Assembly (NCBI RefSeq): GCF_001976065.1
Contig: NZ_MNAH01000001.1
Span: 911,952-975,951 of the forward strand
From: Pseudomonas putida
Lineage (GTDB): Bacteria; Pseudomonadota; Gammaproteobacteria; Pseudomonadales; Pseudomonadaceae
Length of the DNA: 64,000 nucleotides
Reading direction: 5' to 3'
A program made the position numbers and the translations under genes. This document shows positions 26,859 to 34,923 of this stretch, one piece after another; positions within the stretch are counted from its first letter, which is position 1, and every line of letters begins with the position of its first letter. Under the pieces are notes generated by a model. That model made no database searches. It was not told the DNA's origin and saw nothing but the letters and a program-made list of their open reading frames with translations.

Positions 26859-28313
26859 CTATGACGGCGGAAGGGATCCAGTCGAGTTATAGGCTGGAAA
26901 AGACATCATCGACTCGTTCGGTGGGTGCTCATAGGTTGAGGACAGCACGGCACTGAGTCGATCGCCCAACAGATTCCAGGCGCGTTTCTTCTCTTCGGCA
27001 TAATCGTGATGCAGATAGTGTCGCCTCACCCGGGAGCCGGCCAGTACATGGTTTTGGCAGCGGTCGATGACGTCCAGGCTGATCCCCAAGGCCTGCATCA
27101 TGGTCGCTCCCGTACGGCGCAGGTCATGCGGCGTCCAGTCGCCGTTCTGGCCGTCGGAAAGGACCAGCGTATCGTCATGACGCCGTCTGGAGAGGGCCTT
27201 GCGGTTTTTGAACCGGGCCTGGCGATCACCGACCTGTTTGCTCACCACTTTCACATCCACATGCTGATCATCCTGTTTGTTCGGAAAGCACCACTGGGAG
27301 TCTCCCGTGAGGGTCTTGAGTTCCTGAAAGAAATGCAGGGCAAAGGGCGAGAGGAAAACATGGTGGTCCTGTTTCTTGCCGCGGGTGCCTTTGACGTTTT
27401 CGCTGGGGAGGAACCAGGTCTGCTGGTCCAGATCGACATTTTTCCATTCGGCCTGCAGCAACTCGCCGATCCGGCACAGCGTGCCCAGGCTAATCCAGAG
27501 CGCGAGTTGCGTTTCCTTTTTTAACGGCCGAATGCCGTCGTATTTTTGCCCGGCGGGGAGGGCGTTGTAATCGGCGGTCATTTGCTGGAAGCGGTTGTGC
27601 AATTCCAATAGCTCCGCCGGGGAAAGGATGCGGCTTCTTTCTGCCTCGTAGTCGGCAGGGATCAGCGGGGAGATGTCGACCAGTTCCGTCGGATCGCCCT
27701 CGATCAATAAGGCACGCCAGGGATGACGCTTTCTGGCCCAGCTGAACATCTGAGTGAGGTCGGCGAAGAAACTGATGGCTTGCCGGTGAGCGCCGCGGTT
27801 GATCACGGCCCGGATCAGCGCCCGAACATCGTGTTCGGAGACGCTGCTCACCGCGGTCTTGCCGAGTGCCGGGTAAAGGTCCTTACTAAAGCGCCGTTGC
27901 AACTCGGCATTGCCATCTTTGCGCGCCACGCCGTCCAACAGCCAGGCTTTGGCCAGATCCTGGACGGTCAGCGTTTGCACCTTCGCCGTTTTTACCTGCT
28001 CGGCCTCTGCGTTCGTTGCGGCATGCGCCTGTGCCTTTGCGGTTTTCTTGTGTTCGTTGGGATTGATCTGCTCATCAATGAGCGCCCGGGCCTGGTTGCG
28101 GGCCTTGCGGATGTCCGTCAGGGATTTGCGCGGCCAGGTTCCGCAGGCGTACTCTTTATTCTGGTCGCCCCACCGATAGCGATAGAAAAAGCTGACCGAC
28201 ACGCCGTCCTTACGGATTGAGATTCGACCGGCGAGATTGCCGTCCTCCCTGAGGATCCGGCCGGCATCATCGGCGGTCAGCGACTCGAGTTCTTTGATGG
28301 TGATTTTGGCCAT
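26859..28313 (-). CDS. P4-type tyrosine integrase 1
   Basis: The product has 484 residues from MAKITIKELESL. The N-terminal arm-binding domain (DUF4102-like; DGVSVSFFYRYRWGDQNKEYACGTWP) precedes a core-binding domain and the catalytic domain, with Arg in LGTLCRIGELLQAEW, the HDLRRTG His/Arg box, and terminal His/Tyr in VRRHYLHHDY. All catalytic positions appear intact. Its 5' end lies 160 bp from a 47-bp tRNA-Pro end at 28474. It is nearly identical to integrase 2 at 29270, including 160 bp of upstream DNA, so the pair arose by duplication or by serial insertion of sister elements. Confidence 0.93.
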   Translation of the reverse strand: MAKITIKELESLTADDAGRILREDGNLAGRISIRKDGVSVSFFYRYRWGDQNKEYACGTWPRKSLTDIRKARNQARALIDEQINPNEHKKTAKAQAHAATNAEAEQVKTAKVQTLTVQDLAKAWLLDGVARKDGNAELQRRFSKDLYPALGKTAVSSVSEHDVRALIRAVINRGAHRQAISFFADLTQMFSWARKRHPWRALLIEGDPTELVDISPLIPADYEAERSRILSPAELLELHNRFQQMTADYNALPAGQKYDGIRPLKKETQLALWISLGTLCRIGELLQAEWKNVDLDQQTWFLPSENVKGTRGKKQDHHVFLSPFALHFFQELKTLTGDSQWCFPNKQDDQHVDVKVVSKQVGDRQARFKNRKALSRRRHDDTLVLSDGQNGDWTPHDLRRTGATMMQALGISLDVIDRCQNHVLAGSRVRRHYLHHDYAEEKKRAWNLLGDRLSAVLSSTYEHPPNESMMSFPAYNSTGSLPPS

Positions 28314-28331
28314 AAAATGAGTTCCCCCTAC

Positions 28332-28347
28332 TTTTCCCCCCACAAAA
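28332..28347. promoter_or_regulatory. Arm-type integrase-binding motif, copy 1
   Basis: TTTTCCCCCCACAAAA, followed by CGTCGGCTCTTGATGGA, lies between integrase 1 and its core site. Three related copies are at 28575, 30743 and 36901. Confidence 0.5.
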
Positions 28348-28473
28348 ACGTCGGCTCTTGATGGACGTTACTGGACTCTCGTAGAGCAGAACACCGCTGG
28401 AGCTCAAGTAAATACTAGCTTAGAAAAATCCAGAGTAAAATTTTGGAAGCTTTCAAGAAGTATGAAAAAGGAG

Positions 28474-28520
28474 ATGGGGTGCTAGGGGTAGAGTGTTCGA
28501 ATCACTCCGTCCCGACCATA
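28474..28520 (+). other. Attachment core 1: 3' end of tRNA-Pro(GGG)
   Basis: These 47 bp equal the 3' half of a proline tRNA: anticodon loop ATGGGGT, 3' anticodon stem GCTAG, variable loop, T arm GAGTG-TTCGAAT-CACTC, acceptor CGTCCCG, discriminator A and CCA. No 5' half precedes it, so it is an att site and not a tRNA gene. It differs from cores 2 and 3 by one base in the variable region (GTA for GTC). Confidence 0.85.
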
Positions 28521-28528
28521 TAATTCAA

Positions 28529-28562
28529 GGGGTTGCGAGATTTTATCTCGCGACCCCTTTTT
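28529..28562 (+). terminator. Terminator-like hairpin after att core 1
   Basis: GGGGTTGCGAGAT and ATCTCGCGACCCC pair round a short T loop and are followed by five T residues. An almost identical copy follows core 3 at 36855. It may derive from the terminator of the original tRNA-Pro gene or be the conserved end of the elements. Confidence 0.7.
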
Positions 28563-28574
28563 ATTTTATGACAT

Positions 28575-28590
28575 TTTTACCCCTACAAAA
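28575..28590. promoter_or_regulatory. Arm-type integrase-binding motif, copy 2
   Basis: TTTTACCCCTACAAAA followed by GCTCTGGCTCTTGGTGGA, 55 bp right of core 1. It resembles the motif on the integrase side of the core. Confidence 0.5.
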
Positions 28591-28619
28591 GCTCTGGCTC
28601 TTGGTGGAATACTAACTGT

Positions 28620-28804
28620 ATTTTGCGCTGGGGAAATTGCGGTCGCGATTGTTGACCGCCTTGAACTTGCTACCATCGATAGCGACTAGATTTTCTCCGA
28701 ACAGTCCCAACTGCTGACACAGCACAACGAACTGGCGACAGACGCCTCGGGTGGCATTGCTGTTGTCTCTTCAGAAGTTGGCGATAGTCTTGAAATCCGG
28801 TTTG
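28620..28804 (-). pseudogene. IS1182-like transposase remnant
   Basis: On the minus strand the frame reads PDFKTIANF, a stop, then RDNSNATRGVCRQFVVLCQQ and LGLFGENLVAIDGSKFKAVNNRDRNF. The phrases DFKTIADFR, VAIDGSKFKAVNNRDRNF are typical of IS1182-family transposases. Only about 60 codons survive and the frame has an internal stop. Weakly similar sequence may extend upstream to about 28950 in shifted frames. Confidence 0.7.
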
Positions 28805-29082
28805 GAGATGGGGCAGTCTTGCCTCGGCACGTGGGTCAATTCAGCGTCGGCGTGAACAATCAGAGCGTGAATCCAGCCGCTTGATCGTACGTAAATGCCG
28901 GATGTAGCTGACAAGGACAGTTCGCGCGTCCGTCTGCCGGTTTCGCAGGTAACGCCCGTACCGGAGGGAGCGGTCACGTACTTGATGCCTGGGCTGTGGC
29001 AGGAGGGACTGGGCGTGCCGCGAAACACTGATACAAACACTAGTTCCCTGCGCAGAACATCGACAAAAACAGCCCGACCGGA

Positions 29083-29205
29083 GGATTGTTGCTTCACGTA
29101 ACGGCGGCGAAGTTCGCCGACCTTTTGGCGCTGTACCGGCTAGAGAATATTTTCGGTGGAGCCGGGCTGCCGATGGCACGCTCTGCACTGGCACAGTGAG
29201 TTGGA
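29083..29205 (+). pseudogene. IS66-like transposase (TnpC) remnant
   Basis: The plus frame reads GLLLHVTAAKFADLLALYRL then ENIFGGAGLPMARSALAQ, a stop, then VG. This matches the IS66 TnpC pattern LAHV..KYADHLPLYRQE.IF.RAGLP..RSTLAQWVG, with W mutated to a stop. Both flanks are unrecognisable, so this is a short relic. Confidence 0.6.
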
Positions 29206-29269
29206 CAACGGTTCCACTTCTCACGGGGTCGTCAATCGCTGATGACGACGCAACACTAAAGACGCCAAC

Positions 29270-30724
29270 TTAAGACGGCGGTAAATAACTATTCGCGGTA
29301 TATGCAGGAAACGACAACATCGACTCGGTCGGTGTGTGCTCGTAGGTTGCGGACAAGACTTCACTGAGACGATCGCCCAACAGATTCCAGGCACGTTTCT
29401 TCTCTTCGGCATAGTCGTGATGCAGGTAGTGTCGTCTCACCCGCGAACCGGCCAGTACATGGTTTTGGCAGCGGTCGATGACGTCTAGGCTGACCCCCAA
29501 GGCCTGCATCATGGTCGCGCCCGTGCGGCGCAGGTCATGCGGCGTCCAGTCGCCGTTTTGGCCGTCGGCCAGGACCAGGGTATCGTCGTGACGCCGTCGT
29601 GAGAGGGCCTTGCGGTTTTTGAACCGGGCCTGGCGATCGCCGACCTGTTTACTCACCACCTTTACGTCCACATGCCCGTCGTCCTGCTTGTTCGGAAAGC
29701 ACCACTGGGAGTCTCCCGTCAGTATCTTGAGCTCCTGAAAGAAATGCAGGGCGAAGGGGGAGAGGAAGACGTGGTGGTCCTGTTTCTTGCCCCGAGTGCC
29801 TTTGACGTTTTCGCTGGGGAGAAACCAGGTCTGCCGGTCCAGATCGATATTTTTCCATTCCGCCTGGAGCAATTCACCAATCCGGCACAGCGTGCCCAGG
29901 CTAATCCAGAGCGCGAGCTGCGTTTCCTTCTTTAGCGGCCGAATACCGTCGTATTTTTGGCCCGCGGGGAGGGCGTCGTAATCGGCGGTCATTTGCTGGA
30001 AGCGGTTGTGCAATTCCAACAGCTCAGTCGGGGAAAGGATGCGGCTTCTTTCAGCTTCGTAGTCGGCAGGGATCAATGGGGAGATGTCGACCAGTTCAGT
30101 CGGATCACCCTCAACCAGTAACGCCCGCCAAGGTTGGCGCTTTCTAGCCCAGCTGAACATCTGGGTGAGGTCGGCGAAGAAGCTGATGGCTTGCCGGTGA
30201 GCGCCGCGATTGATCACGGTGCGGATCAGCGCCCGAACATCGTGTTCGGAGACGCTGCTCACTGCGGTCTTGCCGAGTGCTGGCAAAAGGTCTTTGTTAA
30301 AGCGGCGCTGCAATTCAGCATTGCCATCTTTGCGCGCCACGCCATCCAACAGCCACGCCTTGGCTAGATCCTGGACGGTCAGCGTTTTCACCGTCGTCGT
30401 TTTTACTAGTTCAGCCTCTACGTTAGCAGCGGCGTATACTTGTGCCTTGGCGGTTTTCTTTTGCTCGTTGGGATTGATCTGCTCGTCAATGAGCGCTCTG
30501 GCCTGATTACGCGCCTTGCGGATGTCTGTCAGGGATTTGCGCGGCCAGGTTCCGCAGGCGTACTCTTTGTTCTGGTCGCCCCACCGGTAACGATAGAAAA
30601 AGCTGACCGACACACCGTCCTTGCGGACTGAGATTCGACCGGCCAGATTGCCATCCTCCCGGAGGATTCGGCCGGCATCGTTGGGAGTCAGCGACTTGAG
30701 TTCTTTGATGGTAATTTTGGCCAT
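29270..30724 (-). CDS. P4-type tyrosine integrase 2
   Basis: The product has 484 residues, with the same start (MAKITIKELKSL), domains and catalytic residues as integrase 1; substitutions are scattered (E/K, A/P, D/N) and most are conservative. Catalytic segments LGTLCRIGELLQAEW, HDLRRTG and VRRHYLHHDY are unchanged. The gene body and about 160 bp of upstream DNA up to core 2 are the duplicated unit. Both copies look functional, so they may act on each other's att sites. Confidence 0.93.
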   Translation of the reverse strand: MAKITIKELKSLTPNDAGRILREDGNLAGRISVRKDGVSVSFFYRYRWGDQNKEYACGTWPRKSLTDIRKARNQARALIDEQINPNEQKKTAKAQVYAAANVEAELVKTTTVKTLTVQDLAKAWLLDGVARKDGNAELQRRFNKDLLPALGKTAVSSVSEHDVRALIRTVINRGAHRQAISFFADLTQMFSWARKRQPWRALLVEGDPTELVDISPLIPADYEAERSRILSPTELLELHNRFQQMTADYDALPAGQKYDGIRPLKKETQLALWISLGTLCRIGELLQAEWKNIDLDRQTWFLPSENVKGTRGKKQDHHVFLSPFALHFFQELKILTGDSQWCFPNKQDDGHVDVKVVSKQVGDRQARFKNRKALSRRRHDDTLVLADGQNGDWTPHDLRRTGATMMQALGVSLDVIDRCQNHVLAGSRVRRHYLHHDYAEEKKRAWNLLGDRLSEVLSATYEHTPTESMLSFPAYTANSYLPPS

Positions 30725-30742
30725 AAAATGGTCTCCCCCTAC

Positions 30743-30758
30743 TTTTACCCCCACAAAA
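30743..30758. promoter_or_regulatory. Arm-type integrase-binding motif, copy 3
   Basis: TTTTACCCCCACAAAA followed by ACGTCGGCTCTTGATGGA, at the same distance from integrase 2 and core 2 as copy 1 is from integrase 1 and core 1. Confidence 0.5.
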
Positions 30759-30884
30759 ACGTCGGCTCTTGATGGACGTTCCTGGACTCTCCTAGAGCAG
30801 AACACCGCTGGAGCTCAAGTAAATACTAGCTTAGAAAAATCCAGAGTAAAATTTTGGAAGCTTTCAAGAAGTATGAAAAAGGAG

Positions 30885-30931
30885 ATGGGGTGCTAGGGGT
30901 CGAGTGTTCGAATCACTCCGTCCCGACCATA
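30885..30931 (+). other. Attachment core 2: 3' end of tRNA-Pro(GGG)
   Basis: The same 47-bp tRNA-Pro end as core 1, with the unmutated variable-loop base. The left flank is shared with core 1, while the right flank (ATTTTTCAATGTCTTAGCCC) is unique and belongs to a different element. Confidence 0.85.
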
Positions 30932-30943
30932 TTTTTCAATGTC

Positions 30944-30972
30944 TTAGCCCAGCTTTCGCGAGTTGGGCTTTT
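30944..30972 (+). terminator. Terminator-like hairpin after att core 2
   Basis: TTAGCCCAGCT and AGTTGGGCT form an imperfect stem round TTCGCG, followed by five T residues. It directly follows the tRNA end. Confidence 0.5.
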
Positions 30973-31051
30973 TCATGTGCGTGACTTTTGCGTGACTTCC
31001 CGATTTTTCACGCCTGCTTCCTCTTCAAGATTGTCAGGACCGGTCCACGCG

Positions 31052-31579
31052 AATCGGTTGCTGATACCATGTTCGCAGCTTCAATCAGCGCCGACATTCC
31101 TGGCGCAGGTCGGGCATGAGTCCGGCCAGTTGCGCACCCTGGTCGAAAACCTGAATTACAGCGCCGAGGGTCTGGTCCGGACTTGGCTGAAGCGGTTCAA
31201 CCTGGTGACGGCTACCGCTGTCGCCCGAAAACCCGAGCAGATCGCGAATATTGTCTACGCCTCGCGCCTGGGCAACGGGCCTGCCGCGACTGGCGACGGT
31301 TGGAGGTACCGGGGTAGAGGACTGATCCAGGTTACCGGCTGGGTCAACTATCAGGCATGCGGCTCAGCCCTGGATCTGGACTTGCTGAGCAAGCCTGAAT
31401 TGCTGGAGCAGCCCGAGTATGCCGCGCTGTCGGCGGCCTTGTACTGGTCGAGCAATGAGCTGAATGAACTGGCGGACGCCGGGAAGCTCGAAGCGATCAC
31501 TCAGCGGATCAATGGCGGCCAAAATGGCGCAGCCGATCGGCTGACGATCTATCAGCGTGCGCTGATGATTCTTACATAG
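31052..31579 (+). pseudogene. GH19 (chitinase-like) phage endolysin, 5'-truncated
   Basis: The recognisable part begins FLAQVGHESGQLRTLVENLNYSAEGL and continues IANIVYASRLGNG, GDGWRYRGRGLIQVTG and AITQRINGGQNGAADRL, typical of GH19 endolysins; the catalytic Glu of HESGQ is present. The usual first 30-40 residues are missing: the sequence upstream has no family resemblance or good start, and the open frame runs back into the att core. Such genes lyse peptidoglycan in phages and tailocins. I treat it as a broken prophage relic, although a TTG-initiated short product cannot be excluded. Confidence 0.75.
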
Positions 31580-31612
31580 TTGTGATTTACAGTCGGCAGT
31601 GCGCCGTAGATG

Positions 31613-31630
31613 AGGCGCCCGAAGGCGCCT
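31613..31630 (+). terminator. Short GC hairpin after the endolysin
   Basis: AGGCGCC and GGCGCCT pair round CGAA, 33 bp beyond the endolysin stop. There is no T-run. Confidence 0.35.
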
Positions 31631-31673
31631 GTGTGGTGTTATTTGGCAATATATACTGGGGTTCATCAAATCG

Positions 31674-31982
31674 ATGGCAGGATCTTCTCGAAAGCAAGAA
31701 CATTTATTATGTCTCGCAACCGCGGTTCAGAAAGATTTTTTGACCGACCTCGCTTAAGTCGTCTGTTTGCGGGGTAATTATTTTGTGGCACTCCAGGACG
31801 GCCATTTCGGCCAGAGTCTCGTACTCGAGGGCAGGAGCTTCTCGACCGCAGGAACATCCACCATGAAGTCTCGCAGCCGCGGCTCAGAAGCCTTTTGACC
31901 GCCCTCACTTAAGCCGTCTATTTGCGGGGTGATGATTTTGTGGCATTCCAGGCCAGCCATTTCGGCCAAAGCCTCGTACTCG
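31674..31982 (-). repeat. Diverged tandem duplication of the glycosyltransferase 3' end
   Basis: Two adjoining units of about 155 bp (31674-31827 and 31828-31982) share most of their sequence, each ending GTCTCGTACTCG or GCCTCGTACTCG. The right unit encodes the C-terminus of the glycosyltransferase (LAEMAGLECHKIITPQIDG ... KLLPS); the left unit repeats it beyond the stop in broken form (ASEPRLRD versus LSEPRLRD). Units differ at many sites, so the duplication is not recent or the copies recombined from two sources. Confidence 0.8.
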
Positions 31983-32896
31983 CTTATATCTTTGTACTCA
32001 AACAGTATGACTTTAGTTCCTGGCTTGGCGAAGGCCAGGTTGGCTAGTTGCGCACCGTGGGGACCAACAATAACAGGCGCCTCACTGAATGCTCGCACTT
32101 GCCCCTGCAGCGACATGTCGTCACAGTAAATAGGAACGATACCCCTTGTGGAAAGAAACTTTTCCAGTTTTGGGCTGTTGCTGATCCGTCGGCGAATTCG
32201 CATCTCGTTCTGTCGGCTGGCATATATGCCGCCGTTATACAGCGGGCTACCCGATTTATTAATCTTCGCTGAAACTTCTGTACGCCACCAGTCGATCACG
32301 CTTTTATTGAGCGTATGGTTTGAAAAAAACGTTGGGACGTACAGCTTCTTAAAAAAAAGCAGCCCCTTGGAAAGCCCATAATCTGGCTCGTTGTAGATGA
32401 TGCTTTTATCTGTGTTGATCTTGAGCAGGCGCAAAAACTCAATCTGTGATGGGTGAGGCCGTTGATGCATAGTGAGACAAAAGCGCGATGCGGTTCCGAA
32501 CACTTTCTCAAATAGCATGATCCGGGGTAGCCAGTTCATCATCATGTGCCAATGATTGTTTTGTCCGCCGACTAGGATCGTGGGCGCTGAGACCTCAGTA
32601 AGCGGCTTGTCGACATCGGCAGTAAACCGGTCGCCTTCCATGGTGTGCGGCATCGGAAACCACTTCAGGGCGTTGACATATCCTTCGTCAAGTACGCAAA
32701 GGTCGTGATCCGGAAGAAACATCTGCCAGGCATGATTGACGATGACGTTTTTCAGCTCAGCAACGCCAAACTGTACTTTAAGGGGCTCCCGCTTTATCCA
32801 GTCGTAGCTATCATGAGGAAGATCTACCGGGTGCCAAACTCCGCCAGAACTTTCTGCTGCTTGCTTCAGACTTACATTGCGTCCAGTCAATATCAT
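31778..32896 (-). CDS. Family 61 glycosyltransferase (DUF563)
   Basis: The product has 372 residues. The DUF563/GT61 core is clear: VGGQNNHWHMMMNWLPRIMLFEKV, FKKLYVPTFFSNHT, YASRQNEMRIRRRISN, and the signature EAPVIVGPHGAQLANLAFAKPGTKVILFE. No signal peptide or membrane segment is seen, so it is cytosolic. GT61 enzymes add sugars to polysaccharides or glycoproteins. There is no neighbouring polysaccharide cluster; the gene is a single cargo of the island. The last 30 residues run into the second half of a tandem repeat (SSTRLWPKWPSWSATK), so the natural C-terminus is probably altered. Confidence 0.88.
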   Translation of the reverse strand: MILTGRNVSLKQAAESSGGVWHPVDLPHDSYDWIKREPLKVQFGVAELKNVIVNHAWQMFLPDHDLCVLDEGYVNALKWFPMPHTMEGDRFTADVDKPLTEVSAPTILVGGQNNHWHMMMNWLPRIMLFEKVFGTASRFCLTMHQRPHPSQIEFLRLLKINTDKSIIYNEPDYGLSKGLLFFKKLYVPTFFSNHTLNKSVIDWWRTEVSAKINKSGSPLYNGGIYASRQNEMRIRRRISNSPKLEKFLSTRGIVPIYCDDMSLQGQVRAFSEAPVIVGPHGAQLANLAFAKPGTKVILFEYKDISEYEALAEMAGLECHKIITPQIDGLSEGGQKASEPRLRDFMVDVPAVEKLLPSSTRLWPKWPSWSATK

Positions 32897-33138
32897 TGGG
32901 TTGCCTGCTCATTCCATGCTGTGGTACCTGCCATTCGTGCCTTCCAATGGCAGAAAACCACTAATCTGACAATTCCTAGAAATAAAGGCAAGATTTTCAG
33001 CTGCCATGGTTGCGCTTGGCTTGGAATCGGTCCGAGCTTGAGTGAAGCGACATTTGATCAGCTCAATGTCATCTTCGATTCCACGACTGAGGAGCGGTTG
33101 AGATCACTGGCGCGATTTAGAGCAAGCCGCTCTCCTTT

Positions 33139-33159
33139 GCTGGCCTGATCAGATCAGGC
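33139..33159. other. Inverted repeat between SRAP remnant and unassigned DNA
   Basis: GGCCTGATC and GATCAGGCC form a near-perfect dyad. It could be a terminator for either side; no T-run follows. The stretch 32897-33138 holds no gene that I can support. Confidence 0.4.
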
Positions 33160-33750
33160 CCCTGATTGCGAACGTTGCCTATCGCACGGTTAACCTTGAA
33201 CCACTCGAACGCCTCGGTGGGCTCGCCTGGTGCATCACCATTTGTTCAGCGCGGTCCTTTGGCGTGGTCCAGCCATTCGCGGGCAAGGTCAGGCGATAGC
33301 GTCACTGGCCGGCGGTCGTGGATATCGACCATACTGCCGGCGCTGTCGGCGGTGATGATGACGAAGCCGTCATGCTCACTCGGCTTATGCTCGGCATTCG
33401 AATACTGGCCGATCGCGGCACATAGGATTGGCAAGTCTCGACGGTAGATTAGATACGGCTGATTCTTCTCTCCGCCTTCGTCTACCCATTCAAACCAATT
33501 ATTGACCGCTATGATGGCCCGGTGCGGACATAACGCCCAATAGGATGGAAAGAATGGTCCGTGGGCGGACTTCTCTACCTGGCATTGTTCAGTGATGCGC
33601 GGTCCTTGGTCCAATGCGGGCGTCATTCCCTCCGCACCACGTCTCGTACCGGTTTCATGTTCCTGGTGAAAGATGGCGAGCTGGGTTGTCGGGTCGGCTT
33701 TATACCCCTCGAGCGGTTGGTTTCCTGAATTTTCGTCATGATTTGTAGTC
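33160..33750 (-). pseudogene. SRAP (YedK/HMCES-like) protein, broken
   Basis: The minus strand carries SRAP segments in order: QPLEGYKADPTTQLAIFHQE, then CPHRAIIAVNNWFEWVDEGG, DGFVIITADSAGSMVDIHDRRPVTLSP, and, after a frameshift near 33245, EAFEWFKVNRAIGNVRNQGPDL. The family normally begins Met-Cys-Gly-Arg, and that Cys2 crosslinks abasic sites; here the first 30 or so residues are missing. The gene also carries the frameshift after DHAKGPR. It was probably functional SOS-associated cargo and is now inactive. Confidence 0.8.
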
Positions 33751-33783
33751 CACTACTACACTCCGTCGCTTAATCAAATATTT

Positions 33784-34923
33784 ATGGAAGTGAGTACTGT
33801 GCTAGCCCAGAAAAAATTAAAAATTAAAGATTCAATATTTCTTATGGCTCCCTTGTCGTTGATGTTTGCCGTATGGTACCAGCCAGCGAGCGCGCAAGAG
33901 GTTGAAGACTGTCAGTTACCAAACTCCGGAAGGTTAAGTGGTACTATAGAGTTACACTCGAACTGCACTTATCTGCAAGGCATAACTGTCAATGACTCTA
34001 ATACGCATATCGACTGCAAAGGCGCAACGCTGGATGGGGAACACTCAGAAAAAATAGGAATTCTTATCAGTAGTGAAGGGCGCTCTCTGAGAAATGTCAG
34101 CGTTAAAAACTGCACGGTAAAGAATTTTTCCCAGACAGGTGTCTTGGTGACGTCAGAGATCCCTAACTACAAAAGATCTAACGATCACGAAAAAAACTAC
34201 AATGAAACGCCGACTAACGTAACGCTGGACAATTTAAATGTTTTGTCCAATGATGGTGGCGGTGTTTATTTTCACAGTTACGTGTCCAATTCAATCCTGA
34301 AAAATTCAAGAATCGAAAAATCTAAAGCGGAAGGCATATACCTTGACCAAAGCTCGAGGGGGAATCGCATACTTAACAATACAATAAAAAACAACGGTGA
34401 ACTCGACGGCCCCAATAGTGGCCAAAGGGTAGGGCTGGCTATTGATTCCTCCGCCAAAAATCTGGTGGAAAACAATAAGTTCATCGGGAATTTTGGGGGT
34501 GGTGTATTTTTATACAAGAACTGCGGTGAAAATTTCAGCAAAGGAATGTCTGTTATTCGATGGCAGCACAGCAATGAAAATACAATAAAAAATAACTTGT
34601 TTGATGGCGAAAAAGTAGGCATTTGGATTGCGTCGCGACAAAGTTCAAATCTTCAGAGAAAAGATTGCGGAGACAAGCCGCTGGATGTCGAAGGCAAGTA
34701 CTACCAAGATTTTGCCGACAATAATACCATCACCGGAAATAAATTCTGCCGAAACAAAGCCTATATGAAAGTGGAGGGTGACAATAACACAATCACAAAT
34801 AATCGATCCGATAGTAATGGTAGGTGGATTGTCGAGCCGACATCTATGAAATCACGCCTAACCGGCATCCCCACAACAGGGAATATAATCACCAACAATA
34901 GCTTTGAAAAGTGTGAAATATAG
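33784..34923 (+). CDS. Secreted right-handed beta-helix protein
   Basis: The product has 379 residues with a signal sequence ending about QPASAQE. After a Cys-containing cap (CQLPNSGRLSGTIELHSNCTYLQGITVNDSNTHIDCKGATLDG), it shows repeated PbH1-type turns such as NSILKNSRIEKSKAEGIYLDQ, NRILNNTIKNNG, NLVENNKFIGNFGGGVFLY and NTIKNNLFDGEKVGIWIA, rich in Asn. This fold occurs in polysaccharide lyases, epimerases and phage tail spikes. No catalytic set is identified. Its low GC and Asn/Lys-rich codon use differ from the chromosome, indicating recent transfer. Confidence 0.85.
   Translation: MEVSTVLAQKKLKIKDSIFLMAPLSLMFAVWYQPASAQEVEDCQLPNSGRLSGTIELHSNCTYLQGITVNDSNTHIDCKGATLDGEHSEKIGILISSEGRSLRNVSVKNCTVKNFSQTGVLVTSEIPNYKRSNDHEKNYNETPTNVTLDNLNVLSNDGGGVYFHSYVSNSILKNSRIEKSKAEGIYLDQSSRGNRILNNTIKNNGELDGPNSGQRVGLAIDSSAKNLVENNKFIGNFGGGVFLYKNCGENFSKGMSVIRWQHSNENTIKNNLFDGEKVGIWIASRQSSNLQRKDCGDKPLDVEGKYYQDFADNNTITGNKFCRNKAYMKVEGDNNTITNNRSDSNGRWIVEPTSMKSRLTGIPTTGNIITNNSFEKCEI

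Larger units (their letters stand above)
28521..30931. mobile_element. Small tandem integrative element carrying integrase 2
   Basis: The segment is bounded by cores 1 and 2 and contains only integrase 2 and decayed transposase pieces. It can be read as a deleted island inserted in tandem beside the element of integrase 1. The boundaries follow from the direct repeats; autonomy is doubtful as no cargo or excisionase is seen. Confidence 0.6.

Noticed and set aside
28474..28520. An intact tRNA-Pro gene
   Set aside because: Only the 3' half is present at this and the two other copies; no 5' acceptor strand CGGGACG or D arm precedes any of them.
32645..33148. A 167-codon plus-strand frame beside the glycosyltransferase
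   Set aside because: It overlaps the glycosyltransferase gene antisense for half its length and has no recognisable content.
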